Below the pieces are notes generated by a model. The model saw nothing but the letters and a program-made list of their open reading frames with translations, did not search any database and had not been told where the DNA came from. From NCBI GenBank assembly GCA_030646595.1, contig JAUSKS010000001.1, positions 1 to 11,610 on the forward strand: DNA of 11,610 nt, written 5' to 3'. The stretch is from Gallionellaceae bacterium. Its GTDB lineage: Bacteria; Pseudomonadota; Gammaproteobacteria; Burkholderiales; Gallionellaceae. The translations under genes and the position numbers were made by a program. Below, piece after piece: positions 1 to 7,277 of this stretch (the stretch's first letter is position 1; the number at the start of each line of letters is the position of its first letter).

Positions 1-1206
1 ACCACCAGCCGGGCACAGGGTATTGCTGATCCAGTCTCGCGCTTGCAAGTGGATACGCTGGATGCAAACTGTGCTTCATTGGGCATCACTGAATTCAAGA
101 TGACGGATATGCGTCAGGGCATAGTGCATGTCATCGGCCCCGAACAAGGTGCAACGCTGCCTGGCATGACAGTAGTATGCGGCGATTCGCATACCAGCAC
201 GCATGGTGCATTTGCCGCCTTGGCATTTGGTATCGGCACCTCCGAAGTCGAGCATGTCATGGCCACACAATGCTTGTTGATGAAGAAGGCGCGCGCCATG
301 CAAGTGGTGGTGGACGGCGTAACAGGCAAAGGCATAACAGCCAAGGATATTGCCCTGGCAGTGATCGGCAAGATAGGCACGGCGGGGGGTACAGGTTATG
401 CGATTGAATTTGCCGGTAGCGCAATCCGGGCCTTGTCCATGGAAGGGCGCATGACCGTGTGCAATATGTCCATAGAGGCAGGAGCGCGCGCCGGCATGAT
501 CGCGGCGGATGATACGACCATCAGCTATCTCAAAGGACGCCCATTTGCGCCACAAGGCGAGATGTGGGACAAGGCGGTAGCCTATTGGCATACGCTGCAC
601 AGTGATGCAGATGCACAGTTTGATAAAGTGGTGCGCCTGGATGCGGCTGCCATTCAGCCTCAGGTGACCTGGGGAACGTCGCCGGAAATGGTGGTGGCAG
701 TGGATGGACGTGTGCCTGATCCGGCGCAGGAAAGCGATCCGGTAAAACGCGGCAGCATGGAACACGCGCTGAAATATATGGGCTTGCAGCCGAATACGCC
801 AATGACTGAAATTCAGGTTGATAAGGTATTTATCGGCTCGTGCACCAATTCGCGCATAGAAGATTTGCGTGTGGCAGCAGAGGTGGTGCGCGGCAAACAT
901 ATTGCGGCCAATGTTAAATTGGCGATGGTGGTGCCCGGTTCCGGTCTGGTAAAAAAACAGGCGGAAAGCGAAGGCCTGGACCGGATTTTTATGGCGGCGG
1001 GTTTTGAGTGGCGTGAGCCCGGTTGTTCCATGTGTCTGGCGATGAATGACGACAAGCTGGAGTCAGGCGAGCGCTGCGCCTCGACTTCCAACCGCAACTT
1101 CGAAGGGCGGCAGGGGCCGGGTGGCCGCACCCACCTGGTCAGCCCGCAGATGGCAGCAGCGGCGGCAATAGCCGGGCATTTTGTGGATGTCAGAACATGG
1201 AAATGA
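1..1206 (+). CDS. leuC: 3-isopropylmalate dehydratase large subunit (LeuC), 5'-truncated
   Basis: LeuC is the Fe-S large subunit of isopropylmalate isomerase, which converts 2-isopropylmalate to 3-isopropylmalate in cytosolic leucine synthesis, together with LeuD. The reading frame is open from base 1 ([20 protein letters not shown]), matching the interior of LeuC, so the true start lies upstream. The TTG at 43 is internal and not a start. 401 residues are present; the family is about 465-470, so roughly 65 N-terminal residues are missing. Visible family motifs are [13 protein letters not shown] near 175-213, [12 protein letters not shown] near 835-870 and GCSMCLAMN at 1021-1047. The three cysteines expected to bind the 4Fe-4S cluster are at codons 841, 1024 and 1033. 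The stop at 1204-1206 overlaps the next gene. It is first in the visible leu operon. Confidence 0.97.
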   Translation, partial: TTSRAQGIADPVSRLQVDTLDANCASLGITEFKMTDMRQGIVHVIGPEQGATLPGMTVVCGDSHTSTHGAFAALAFGIGTSEVEHVMATQCLLMKKARAMQVVVDGVTGKGITAKDIALAVIGKIGTAGGTGYAIEFAGSAIRALSMEGRMTVCNMSIEAGARAGMIAADDTTISYLKGRPFAPQGEMWDKAVAYWHTLHSDADAQFDKVVRLDAAAIQPQVTWGTSPEMVVAVDGRVPDPAQESDPVKRGSMEHALKYMGLQPNTPMTEIQVDKVFIGSCTNSRIEDLRVAAEVVRGKHIAANVKLAMVVPGSGLVKKQAESEGLDRIFMAAGFEWREPGCSMCLAMNDDKLESGERCASTSNRNFEGRQGPGGRTHLVSPQMAAAAAIAGHFVDVRTWK

Positions 1207-1469
1207 AAAAAACAATGGTGTCGCTGGCGCTGAGCTTGATGTCATTGGGCGTGTTGGCCGATGACAGCGCAGTGGATCGCGCGGGCGCAGGAATCAAAAA
1301 AGGCGGTGAGGCGGCTGCCAACGGCATCGAGCAAGGTGCCAAAGCGGCGGCCAAGGGTGTCAAGAAGGGCGGCAAGGCGGCGGTGAAAGGTGTCAAAAAA
1401 GGTGGCAAGTGGGTAGGACGTGGCCTCAAGAAAGCAGGCGAAAAAGTGGAACAAGTGAGCAAACCATAA
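1203..1469 (+). CDS. small secreted basic protein with five 11-residue repeats (entericidin-like?)
   Basis: This predicted 88-residue protein has no firmly recognised function. I chose the ATG at 1203 because it overlaps the leuC stop as ATGA and gives a compact signal peptide: Met-Lys-Lys, a hydrophobic stretch, then a likely cleavage after VLA (residue 19). An in-frame ATG at 1197 would add two residues. The mature part (about 69 residues, net charge near +10) consists mostly of five consecutive 11-residue repeats of the type G-[IVL]-K-K-G-G-K-A-A-V-K. From memory, betaproteobacteria often carry an entericidin-type lipoprotein gene between leuC and leuD. Entericidins share the short export signal and a G.G..I..GG.A-like stretch, but this protein has no lipobox cysteine. 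Its stop shares one base with the leuD start (TAATG), so translation is probably coupled to both neighbours. The coding call is well supported; the entericidin link is an inference. Confidence 0.85.
   Translation: MKKTMVSLALSLMSLGVLADDSAVDRAGAGIKKGGEAAANGIEQGAKAAAKGVKKGGKAAVKGVKKGGKWVGRGLKKAGEKVEQVSKP
1290..1454 (+). repeat. five tandem 33-bp (11-codon) repeats
   Basis: Units are at 1290-1322, 1323-1355, 1356-1388, 1389-1421 and 1422-1454. Their translations are [44 protein letters not shown] and [11 protein letters not shown]. Gly is invariant at position 1, Ile/Val/Leu at position 2, and Gly in four of five at position 5. At 100 degrees per residue, positions 3, 4, 7 and 11 (mostly Lys) fall on one face and positions 2 and 9 (I/V/L, A/V) on the opposite face. 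Units 3 and 4 are the most alike at DNA level, suggesting growth by tandem duplication. Confidence 0.88.
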
Positions 1470-2107
1470 TGCAAAAATTTACGGTACTGAATGGGCTGGT
1501 CGCGCCGCTGGATAGAGCCAACGTGGATACCGATGCGATCATTCCCAAGCAATTTCTGAAATCCATCAAGCGCTCCGGCTTTGGCCCCAATTTGTTTGAC
1601 GAATGGCGTTATCTGGATCATGGCGAACCCGGCATGGATAATTCCAGGCGCAAGCTTAATCCGGATTTTGTGTTGAATCAGTCGCGCTATAAGGATGCGC
1701 AGATATTGCTGACGCGCGAAAATTTCGGCTGTGGCTCCTCGCGTGAGCATGCGCCGTGGGCGCTAGCCGATTATGGTTTCCGGGCAATTATCGCGGCCAG
1801 TTTTGCGGATATTTTTTTTAATAATTGTTTCAAGAATGGTTTGCTGCCGATTCGGCTGGCTACGCAACAAATAGATGCCTTGTTTAAAGCCGTGGACACC
1901 ACGCCGGGTTATCGTTTGCAAATTGAGCTGGCGCAGCAAAGTATTACCACACCAGATGGAACAGTCTATTCATTTGAAGTTGAAGTTTTTCGCAAGCATT
2001 GCTTGTTGAATGGCCTGGATGATATCGGGCTGACCTTGCAGCATGTGGACGAGATCAAGGTCTTTGAGACCCAGTATCGCGCTGCGCAGCCGTGGTTGTT
2101 TTTGTAG
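1469..2107 (+). CDS. leuD: 3-isopropylmalate dehydratase small subunit (LeuD)
   Basis: LeuD is the small swivelling-domain subunit that completes the LeuC active site. The ATG at 1469 gives [20 protein letters not shown], the usual N-terminus of proteobacterial LeuD, and a 212-residue protein of normal family length. An upstream in-frame start at 1409 is not credible because it lies inside the repeat gene. The family motif [13 protein letters not shown] is at residues 87-99, followed by [17 protein letters not shown] (111-127). No strong Shine-Dalgarno sequence is visible before the start. The one-base stop/start overlap with the preceding small gene suggests re-initiation by terminating ribosomes. 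Only 13 bases separate it from leuB. Confidence 0.97.
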   Translation: MQKFTVLNGLVAPLDRANVDTDAIIPKQFLKSIKRSGFGPNLFDEWRYLDHGEPGMDNSRRKLNPDFVLNQSRYKDAQILLTRENFGCGSSREHAPWALADYGFRAIIAASFADIFFNNCFKNGLLPIRLATQQIDALFKAVDTTPGYRLQIELAQQSITTPDGTVYSFEVEVFRKHCLLNGLDDIGLTLQHVDEIKVFETQYRAAQPWLFL

Positions 2108-2120
2108 GAAAAGGGAAGTC

Positions 2121-3200
2121 ATGAAAATTGCAGTACTGCCTGGTGACGGCATTGGGCCGGAGATTGTGGCGCAAGCGGTGAAAATATTGCACGCCTTGCG
2201 TAGCGATGGCTTGAAGATTGAGTTGGAACAGGCTCACATTGGTGGCGCAGCTTATGATGCAGCGGGCGATCCTTTGCCAGATGCGACATTGAAACTGGCG
2301 CAGCAATCAGATGCAGTGTTGCTCGGTGCGGTGGGCGGTTATCAATATGATACGCTGCCACGCGCCATGCGTCCGGAGCAGGGTTTGCTGCGCATACGCA
2401 AAGGCCTGGGCTTGTTTGCTAATTTGCGGCCAGCTATGGTGTATCCGGAGTTGGTCCATGCTTCCAGCCTGAAACCGGAACTGGTCTCGGGGCTAGACGT
2501 GATGATCTTGCGCGAACTTACTGGCGATATTTATTTTGGCCAGCCGCGCGGTATGCGCAAACTGGAAAATGGCGAGCGGCAGGGTTTTGATACCATGTTG
2601 TATAGCGAATCGGAAATCCGGCGTGTGGCGCATGTTGGTTTTCAGATTGCCATGAAGCGAGCCGGTTTAAATGGAATGGCAAAAGTGTGCTCGGTGGACA
2701 AGGCCAATGTGCTGGACACCAGCATGCTGTGGCGCGAGATCGTAACTGAAGTGGGTAGTGAATATCCGCAGGTTGTGTTGTCGCATATGTATGTGGACAA
2801 TGCCGCCATGCAACTGGTACGTGCGCCCAAGCAGTTTGATGTGATCGTGACCGGCAACATCTTTGGTGATATTTTGTCGGATGAGGCTTCGATGTTAACT
2901 GGCTCTATCGGTATGTTGCCATCCGCTTCACTGGATGCGAACAACAAGGGGTTGTATGAACCCTGTCACGGTTCCGCCCCGGATATTGCCGGCAAAAACA
3001 TTGCCAATCCGCTGGCCACAATTTTGTCAGTAGCGATGATGATGCGTTACACTTTTACCCGTGAGGACGTGGCACAGCGCATTGAGGCTGCGGTACGTAC
3101 AACTTTGCAGCGGGGATTACGTACCGCAGATATTGTCGAAGCAGGCATGAAAACAATTGGCACGGATATGATGGGCGATGCGGTGGTGCAAGCACTTTGA
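2121..3200 (+). CDS. leuB: 3-isopropylmalate dehydrogenase (LeuB)
   Basis: LeuB oxidises and decarboxylates 3-isopropylmalate with NAD to 2-oxoisocaproate, the last leucine-specific step before transamination. The ATG at 2121 follows a purine-rich ribosome-binding stretch (AAGGGAAG, 2111-2118), and the 359-residue product matches family length. Motifs include GDGIGPE at 8-14, the substrate-binding arginine loop [14 protein letters not shown] at 91-104, [10 protein letters not shown] at 131-140, the VDKANVL lysine at 194, the metal-binding segment [10 protein letters not shown] at 246-255 (Asp250, Asp254) and the cofactor loop [14 protein letters not shown] at 284-297. All expected catalytic residues seem present. 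It is the last gene of the leu cluster before a 188-bp gap. Confidence 0.98.
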   Translation: MKIAVLPGDGIGPEIVAQAVKILHALRSDGLKIELEQAHIGGAAYDAAGDPLPDATLKLAQQSDAVLLGAVGGYQYDTLPRAMRPEQGLLRIRKGLGLFANLRPAMVYPELVHASSLKPELVSGLDVMILRELTGDIYFGQPRGMRKLENGERQGFDTMLYSESEIRRVAHVGFQIAMKRAGLNGMAKVCSVDKANVLDTSMLWREIVTEVGSEYPQVVLSHMYVDNAAMQLVRAPKQFDVIVTGNIFGDILSDEASMLTGSIGMLPSASLDANNKGLYEPCHGSAPDIAGKNIANPLATILSVAMMMRYTFTREDVAQRIEAAVRTTLQRGLRTADIVEAGMKTIGTDMMGDAVVQAL

Positions 3201-3228
3201 TTTTGTAAAAGCAATTGCCATAGAGCTT

Positions 3229-3362
3229 GTAGGGTGGGCGCGTTTTTTCCCCGCAAGGGGGAGGCCGTGGTTGTATAGCCGCTGAAGCGTCAACAACCAC
3301 GCACTGTGCCCACGCGGTTGGCGAAGATTGTTCCGCGTGGGCACAGAACGTGCCTACCCTAC
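3229..3362. repeat. REP/BIME-like palindromic element bounded by GTAG...CTAC
   Basis: The leuB-asd gap contains a composite palindrome. Terminal arms GTAGGGTGGGCGCG (3229-3242) and CGTGCCTACCCTAC (3349-3362) are inverted copies matching at 12 of 14 positions. Inside lie a perfect 14-bp inverted repeat (3304-3317 with 3333-3346, 15-nt loop), a 9-bp one (3266-3274 with 3293-3301), and a 4-bp stem with a GCAA loop (3249-3260). The right arm also folds alone: 3337-3344 with 3350-3357, one G-T mismatch. GTAG at the foot of a GC-rich hairpin is the known hallmark of REP sequences mobilised by TnpA_REP (RAYT) enzymes; two in inverted orientation form a BIME. No transposase is in the window. The element ends 26 bases before asd and lacks a terminator-like T tract after its main stem. 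Confidence 0.65.
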
Positions 3363-3388
3363 TTGGTGAATTATTTGAAAGAGAAAAA

Positions 3389-4411
3389 ATGAGCAAGAAA
3401 TACGATGTATGCATATTGGGTGCCACCGGCGCAGTCGGCGAGGCGATGCTGGCCATATTGGAGCAGCGCAAATTTCCGGTAGGTAAGCTCTATCCACTGG
3501 CTTCCAGCCGTTCTGCCGGTTCTCAGGTGACCTTCCGCAATCAGGAAATGACTGTGCTGGATGTGGAAGGGTTTGATTTTTCCAAGGCGCAAATTGGTTT
3601 GTTTTCAGCGGGTGGCAGCGTATCCGAAAAATATGCGCCGATTGCTGCTGCTGCCGGTTGTGTGGTGATAGATAATACCGCGCATTTTCGGTATGACCAG
3701 GATATTCCATTGGTTGTGCCGGAAGTGAATGCGCATGCCATCGCGCAATATAAAAATCGTGGCATTATCGCCAACCCTAATTGCTCTACCATCCAGATGC
3801 TGGTAGCGTTAAAGCCTATTTATGATGCGGTGGGTATAGAGCGTATCAATGTCGCCACTTATCAAGCAGTATCAGGCACTGGCAAGGAAGCGATAGATGA
3901 ATTGGCGGAGCAGACTCGTGCCTTGTTTAATCACCAGGAAGTGAAGGTCGAGGTATACCCCAAGCGCATTGCATTTAATGTGCTGCCGCATATAGATGTG
4001 TTTATGGAAAATGGCTACACCAAAGAAGAAATGAAAATGGTGTGGGAGACCCGTAAAATCATGGGCGACGAGAGCATCATGGTCAACCCGACTGCGGTGC
4101 GGGTGCCGGTGTTCTACGGGCATTCTGAGGCCGTGCATATCGAAACACGCAAAAAAATCACTGCCGCAGAAGCGCGCGCCTTGCTGGAAAAAGCGCCGGG
4201 AGTACAAGTGCTGGACCAGCATGTGCCGGGTGGCTATCCCACTGCAATCGAAGCAGCGGGACAAGACGCAACCTTTGTCGGGCGCATTCGTGAGGATGTA
4301 TCGCATCCAAGAGGTTTGAATTTGTGGGTGGTGAGTGATAATGTGCGCAAGGGGGCAGCGCTCAATAGCATACAGATTGCCGAAATTTTGATTGAAAAAT
4401 ACTTGCATTGA
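3389..4411 (+). CDS. asd: aspartate-semialdehyde dehydrogenase
   Basis: Asd reduces aspartyl-4-phosphate with NADPH to aspartate semialdehyde, the branch point to lysine/diaminopimelate, methionine and threonine. The ATG at 3389 gives MSKKYDVCILGATGAVGEAM, with the dinucleotide-binding loop GATGAVG at residues 11-17, and a 340-residue protein of normal size. An upstream in-frame start at 3350 lies inside the palindromic element and is rejected. The catalytic cysteine is Cys132 in NPNCST, and the likely acid-base histidine is His245 in GHSEAVHIE. AVSGTGKEAIDEL (160-172) and RGLNLWVVSDNVRKGAA near the C-terminus are further family signatures. The ribosome-binding site is only a weak AGAG. No clear promoter was seen, so it may be read from leu transcripts through the element. 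Confidence 0.98.
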   Translation: MSKKYDVCILGATGAVGEAMLAILEQRKFPVGKLYPLASSRSAGSQVTFRNQEMTVLDVEGFDFSKAQIGLFSAGGSVSEKYAPIAAAAGCVVIDNTAHFRYDQDIPLVVPEVNAHAIAQYKNRGIIANPNCSTIQMLVALKPIYDAVGIERINVATYQAVSGTGKEAIDELAEQTRALFNHQEVKVEVYPKRIAFNVLPHIDVFMENGYTKEEMKMVWETRKIMGDESIMVNPTAVRVPVFYGHSEAVHIETRKKITAAEARALLEKAPGVQVLDQHVPGGYPTAIEAAGQDATFVGRIREDVSHPRGLNLWVVSDNVRKGAALNSIQIAEILIEKYLH

Positions 4412-4419
4412 CACATTTA

Positions 4420-4454
4420 CGCACAAGCTCTAAGGTACGCTTTTAGCTTGTGCG
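4420..4454 (+). terminator. stem-loop between asd and fimV
   Basis: A perfect 10-bp inverted repeat (4420-4429 with 4445-4454, loop 4430-4444) starts eight bases after the asd stop. It is not followed by a run of T, so it is at best an atypical terminator or an mRNA 3'-end stabiliser. A weak promoter candidate overlaps its right arm: TTGTGC (4448-4453), a 17-bp spacer, then TATGTT (4471-4476). If real, that promoter would serve fimV. Confidence 0.4.
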
Positions 4455-4508
4455 GATAAGCTCATGATGTTATGTTGATTGTGTGTAAATAAATATAAGG
4501 GTGGCTGA

Positions 4509-7241
4509 GTGCTGAAATCACATATCAAAGCATTGGGGTTGGTTGCCGGTTTAACTTTATCTGGTTTTGCGTGTGCCCTTAGCCTGGGCGGCATTAATGT
4601 CATCACTGCGCTGGGGCAACCACTGAAGCTGGAGATTGCGCTGGATACAGCCAGCAAAGCCGAGACAGCGAGCTTGTCAGCGCATCTGGCCTCACCTGAA
4701 ATGTTCAAGAACGCAGGCCTGGATTATCCCTACGGATTGCCTCCGCTGACCTTTCATATTGAAACGCGTGCAGGCACTGATGAACCCTATCTGCAAATAA
4801 CTTCCGAACAAGCGATTAACGAACCCTTCATCAGTTTACTGGTGGAAGTAAGCTGGCCCTCCGGCAAGCTGTTGCGCGAATATACTTTTCTGCTGGATCC
4901 GCCTGGTTATGTAGTCGAGCAACCCAAAGTCGCGGCAGTAAAACCAGTAGAACCGGATGTGGTGGTGGCCACGCCACAGCCTGAACCCATAGCTGAAGAG
5001 GTAGCAGTTACACCGCAAGTCACAGAAGCTTCTGGAATATTGGAAGAAACGACTGCTGAGCCAGCCGTGGCCACGCCTACGCCCAGCCCATCCATGGACC
5101 GTAATGTCGCTTCCGGCCCCATCACGGTGAAGCGCGGTGATACTTTGTACAAGCTGGCCAGTGCCGCCAAGCCTCCCGAGATCAGTCTAGAGCGTATGCT
5201 GGTTGCACTTTATCGCGCCAATGCTGCGGCCTTCGACGGCCAAAACATGAATCGCCTGAAAGCGGGAAAAATTTTACTGCTGCCAGAGCAGGCAGAGTTG
5301 GATAATTTGGAGCAGGCAGAGGCAATAAAAATTATCCACGCCCAAGCTGCGGATTGGCATGCCTATCGCCAGCGGCTGGCAGCTGCCAGCCGAGCTGCGC
5401 CAGAACAGGCACCCAAGCAGGAAGCGTCAGGCAAAATCAGCGCCACGGTTACCGACCAAGCACCTGCTGCAAAAGAAACAGCCAAGGAAATAGTGCGGCT
5501 GTCGAAAGGGGAGGCACCAGGGGATCAGACGCTGGCTAATGGAAAAACCAAAGCTGCCCAGGATATGCGCGAAGAAGAGGCGATTGCCAGGAAAAAAGCT
5601 TTGCAGGAAACCAATGATCGCGCTGCCATGCTGGAAAAAAACATCAAGGCTATGCAGCGTTTGATGGAGCTGAAAAGCCAGTCTGCTGTTTCATCTGGCA
5701 AGCCAGGTGCAGACCAGAAAGCATCAGCCAAAACTGAAACTTCGGCATTAGGTGTGTTGCCGAAAACAGCCCTGCCTGCTTCTGCTGTAGGCGCGGCTAG
5801 CGCGGTGCAGTCTGCCAGTGCCGTGTCGTCGGCCAAGCCCGTAGTGCCGCCCCAGACAAGTACTGCCCAGTTTTCAGTGACGAACGTCATAGACACAATG
5901 CTCGACAATCCCTTGTTGTTGAGAGTGGGTGCGGTCGTGCTGTTAGCGCTGCTGGTATTTTTCTATCTCTGGAAAAAACGCGGCAGCGGTGGATTTGCGC
6001 TGAAAAATAATTTCAGCCTGAAAAATATTTTCAAGCGAAAATCTAAATTCAAGGAAGATGAGGGCAGCATCAGTGGGCGCATTTCCACGCCTATAGTGCC
6101 TTCTCCGGAAACGGGTGACTTCACTAGAACATTAGTCACCACCACGGCCAGCCCACCGCCGACCGATGAAGTAGACCCGATCAGCGAAGCTGATCTGTTC
6201 CTGAATTTTGGTCGCGATGAGCAAGCGGAAGAAATTTTGAAAGATGCGCTGAGCAAAAATCCAAACAATCATTTAATTCATTTGAAGCTGCTGTCGATTT
6301 ATGTAAACCGCAAGGACGTCAATTCATTCTCTCTTATTGCCAATCAACTGAAAGATAGCGGGGATGCTTCTGCCTGGGAACAGGCTGTCAGCATGGGCCG
6401 CAAATTGGATCCAAGCAATCCAGTGTATGGAGGTGGCGGTAGCAGTGCCGCAGCAGCGGAAAAGAAAGTAGAAATTCCAACTGCTGGGACCGATACAGTA
6501 ATTGATTTGGGCGCTGTTAAAGCTAAAGAGCAAGCTGCTGTGCTGGATTTTGATCTGACTCAAGATACGCCCAAGCCCAGCACTAAAACTCAGGATACTC
6601 CGAATCAGGAACGCACCATAATAATGAAAGCTCCGATGGACTTTGATGTCACAGGCAGCAATACGCCTTTGGCTGTGCCAAGTTCAGAAAATTCTGCAAT
6701 CAAAGCCCCACAAAAAGAAGCAGAAACACCACCAGCTGAAAAACCATCACTGGAAATGGAAGATTTGGTTTTTGACATCACCGCCAGCCACGCTACACCC
6801 CCTGTAGCGGAGGAAGTTAAAGCAGCTGCGTCACCCCCGCCTGCGGAAGATATAGCGTTCTCGCTTAATTTCTTTGAAGACAGCACGCCTGAGGCTAGTG
6901 CAACACCTGTGATCAGCAAAGAAACACCCGCGGTTAGCAAAGAAACAATAGATATTGGGTTAAGCGAGATCAGCTTGAATTTAGATGAAGAACCGGCCCC
7001 GCCGGCTGCCACTTTCACTTCCTTGTTGCCACCTACTGCGCCCGCAACTGGAGCGTCGGGCGCGACTGATAGCGACGGTACGCAAGAAGAAGATGCGGCG
7101 ACCAAGCTTGACCTGGCCAAAGCCTATCAGGAAATGGGAGATAATGAAGGTGCCCGTGAAATTCTGGAAGAGGTGGTGCGTGAAGGGACTGAACAACAGC
7201 GTACAGAGGCGCAGGCATTGCTGCAAGAGTTAGCAGCTTAG
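4509..7241 (+). CDS. fimV: FimV-family LysM/TPR inner-membrane hub protein
   Basis: FimV proteins are inner-membrane, peptidoglycan-binding proteins needed for type IV pilus function and for organising cell poles. This one has 910 residues. The GTG start at 4509 follows AAGGG (4497-4501) at good spacing. Order of parts: signal peptide ending near ACA-LSLGG (about 1-24); periplasmic FimV N-terminal domain (about 25-140); Pro/Thr/Val-rich linker; LysM domain (about 203-260, GPITVKRGDTLYKLA); Ala/Lys/Glu-rich stretch with predicted coiled coil (about 350-390); transmembrane helix (about 468-487, LLLRVGAVVLLALLVFFYLW) followed by a basic stop; cytoplasmic TPR-like segment (about 559-620, EADLFLNFGRDEQAEEILKDAL); a long acidic disordered region; and the conserved FimV C-terminal segment (about 864-908, TKLDLAKAYQEMGDNEGARE). 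The asd-fimV-truA neighbourhood is usual in this group, but no pilus genes are visible here. Confidence 0.95.
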   Translation: MLKSHIKALGLVAGLTLSGFACALSLGGINVITALGQPLKLEIALDTASKAETASLSAHLASPEMFKNAGLDYPYGLPPLTFHIETRAGTDEPYLQITSEQAINEPFISLLVEVSWPSGKLLREYTFLLDPPGYVVEQPKVAAVKPVEPDVVVATPQPEPIAEEVAVTPQVTEASGILEETTAEPAVATPTPSPSMDRNVASGPITVKRGDTLYKLASAAKPPEISLERMLVALYRANAAAFDGQNMNRLKAGKILLLPEQAELDNLEQAEAIKIIHAQAADWHAYRQRLAAASRAAPEQAPKQEASGKISATVTDQAPAAKETAKEIVRLSKGEAPGDQTLANGKTKAAQDMREEEAIARKKALQETNDRAAMLEKNIKAMQRLMELKSQSAVSSGKPGADQKASAKTETSALGVLPKTALPASAVGAASAVQSASAVSSAKPVVPPQTSTAQFSVTNVIDTMLDNPLLLRVGAVVLLALLVFFYLWKKRGSGGFALKNNFSLKNIFKRKSKFKEDEGSISGRISTPIVPSPETGDFTRTLVTTTASPPPTDEVDPISEADLFLNFGRDEQAEEILKDALSKNPNNHLIHLKLLSIYVNRKDVNSFSLIANQLKDSGDASAWEQAVSMGRKLDPSNPVYGGGGSSAAAAEKKVEIPTAGTDTVIDLGAVKAKEQAAVLDFDLTQDTPKPSTKTQDTPNQERTIIMKAPMDFDVTGSNTPLAVPSSENSAIKAPQKEAETPPAEKPSLEMEDLVFDITASHATPPVAEEVKAAASPPPAEDIAFSLNFFEDSTPEASATPVISKETPAVSKETIDIGLSEISLNLDEEPAPPAATFTSLLPPTAPATGASGATDSDGTQEEDAATKLDLAKAYQEMGDNEGAREILEEVVREGTEQQRTEAQALLQELAA
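6546..6890 (+). repeat. repeated FD-[LIV]-T...TP motif in FimV acidic tail
   Basis: The cytoplasmic linker of FimV contains recurring short motifs: DFDLTQDTP (from residue 680), DFDVTGSNTP (from 711), VFDITASHATP (from 754) and a weaker AFSLNFFEDSTP (from 783). Each has an aromatic-acidic-aliphatic core followed within a few residues by Thr-Pro, separated by low-complexity Ala/Pro/Glu/Lys sequence. They look like short linear binding motifs; the binding partner is unknown. Confidence 0.6.
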
Positions 7242-7277
7242 TTTGTTCCTTGTCTGGCATTAGTTCCGACTGCTGAT

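Noticed and set aside
76..900. 274-codon minus-strand open frame opposite leuC
   Set aside because: It lies entirely antisense to a clear leuC with intact motifs. The translation is rich in His, Arg and Cys with no recognisable domain, as expected of a shadow frame.
1190..1750. 186-codon minus-strand open frame across the small repeat gene and leuD
   Set aside because: Its Pro/Leu/Ala repeats are the mirror of the 11-codon repeats on the plus strand. It spans two real genes and has no independent start signal.
1811..1820. Run of eight T in leuD as a possible frameshift or slippage site
   Set aside because: The frame before and after encodes the conserved [14 protein letters not shown] segment and the protein has normal length, so there is no sign of frameshifting.
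3243..3260. T6 tract followed by CCCC-GCAA-GGGG as an intrinsic terminator
   Set aside because: On the plus strand the T run precedes the stem rather than following it, and on the minus strand the stem is followed by A. The stem is only 4 bp.
3872..4426. 184-codon minus-strand open frame opposite asd
   Set aside because: It is antisense to conserved asd sequence, with His/Phe-rich composition and no domain.
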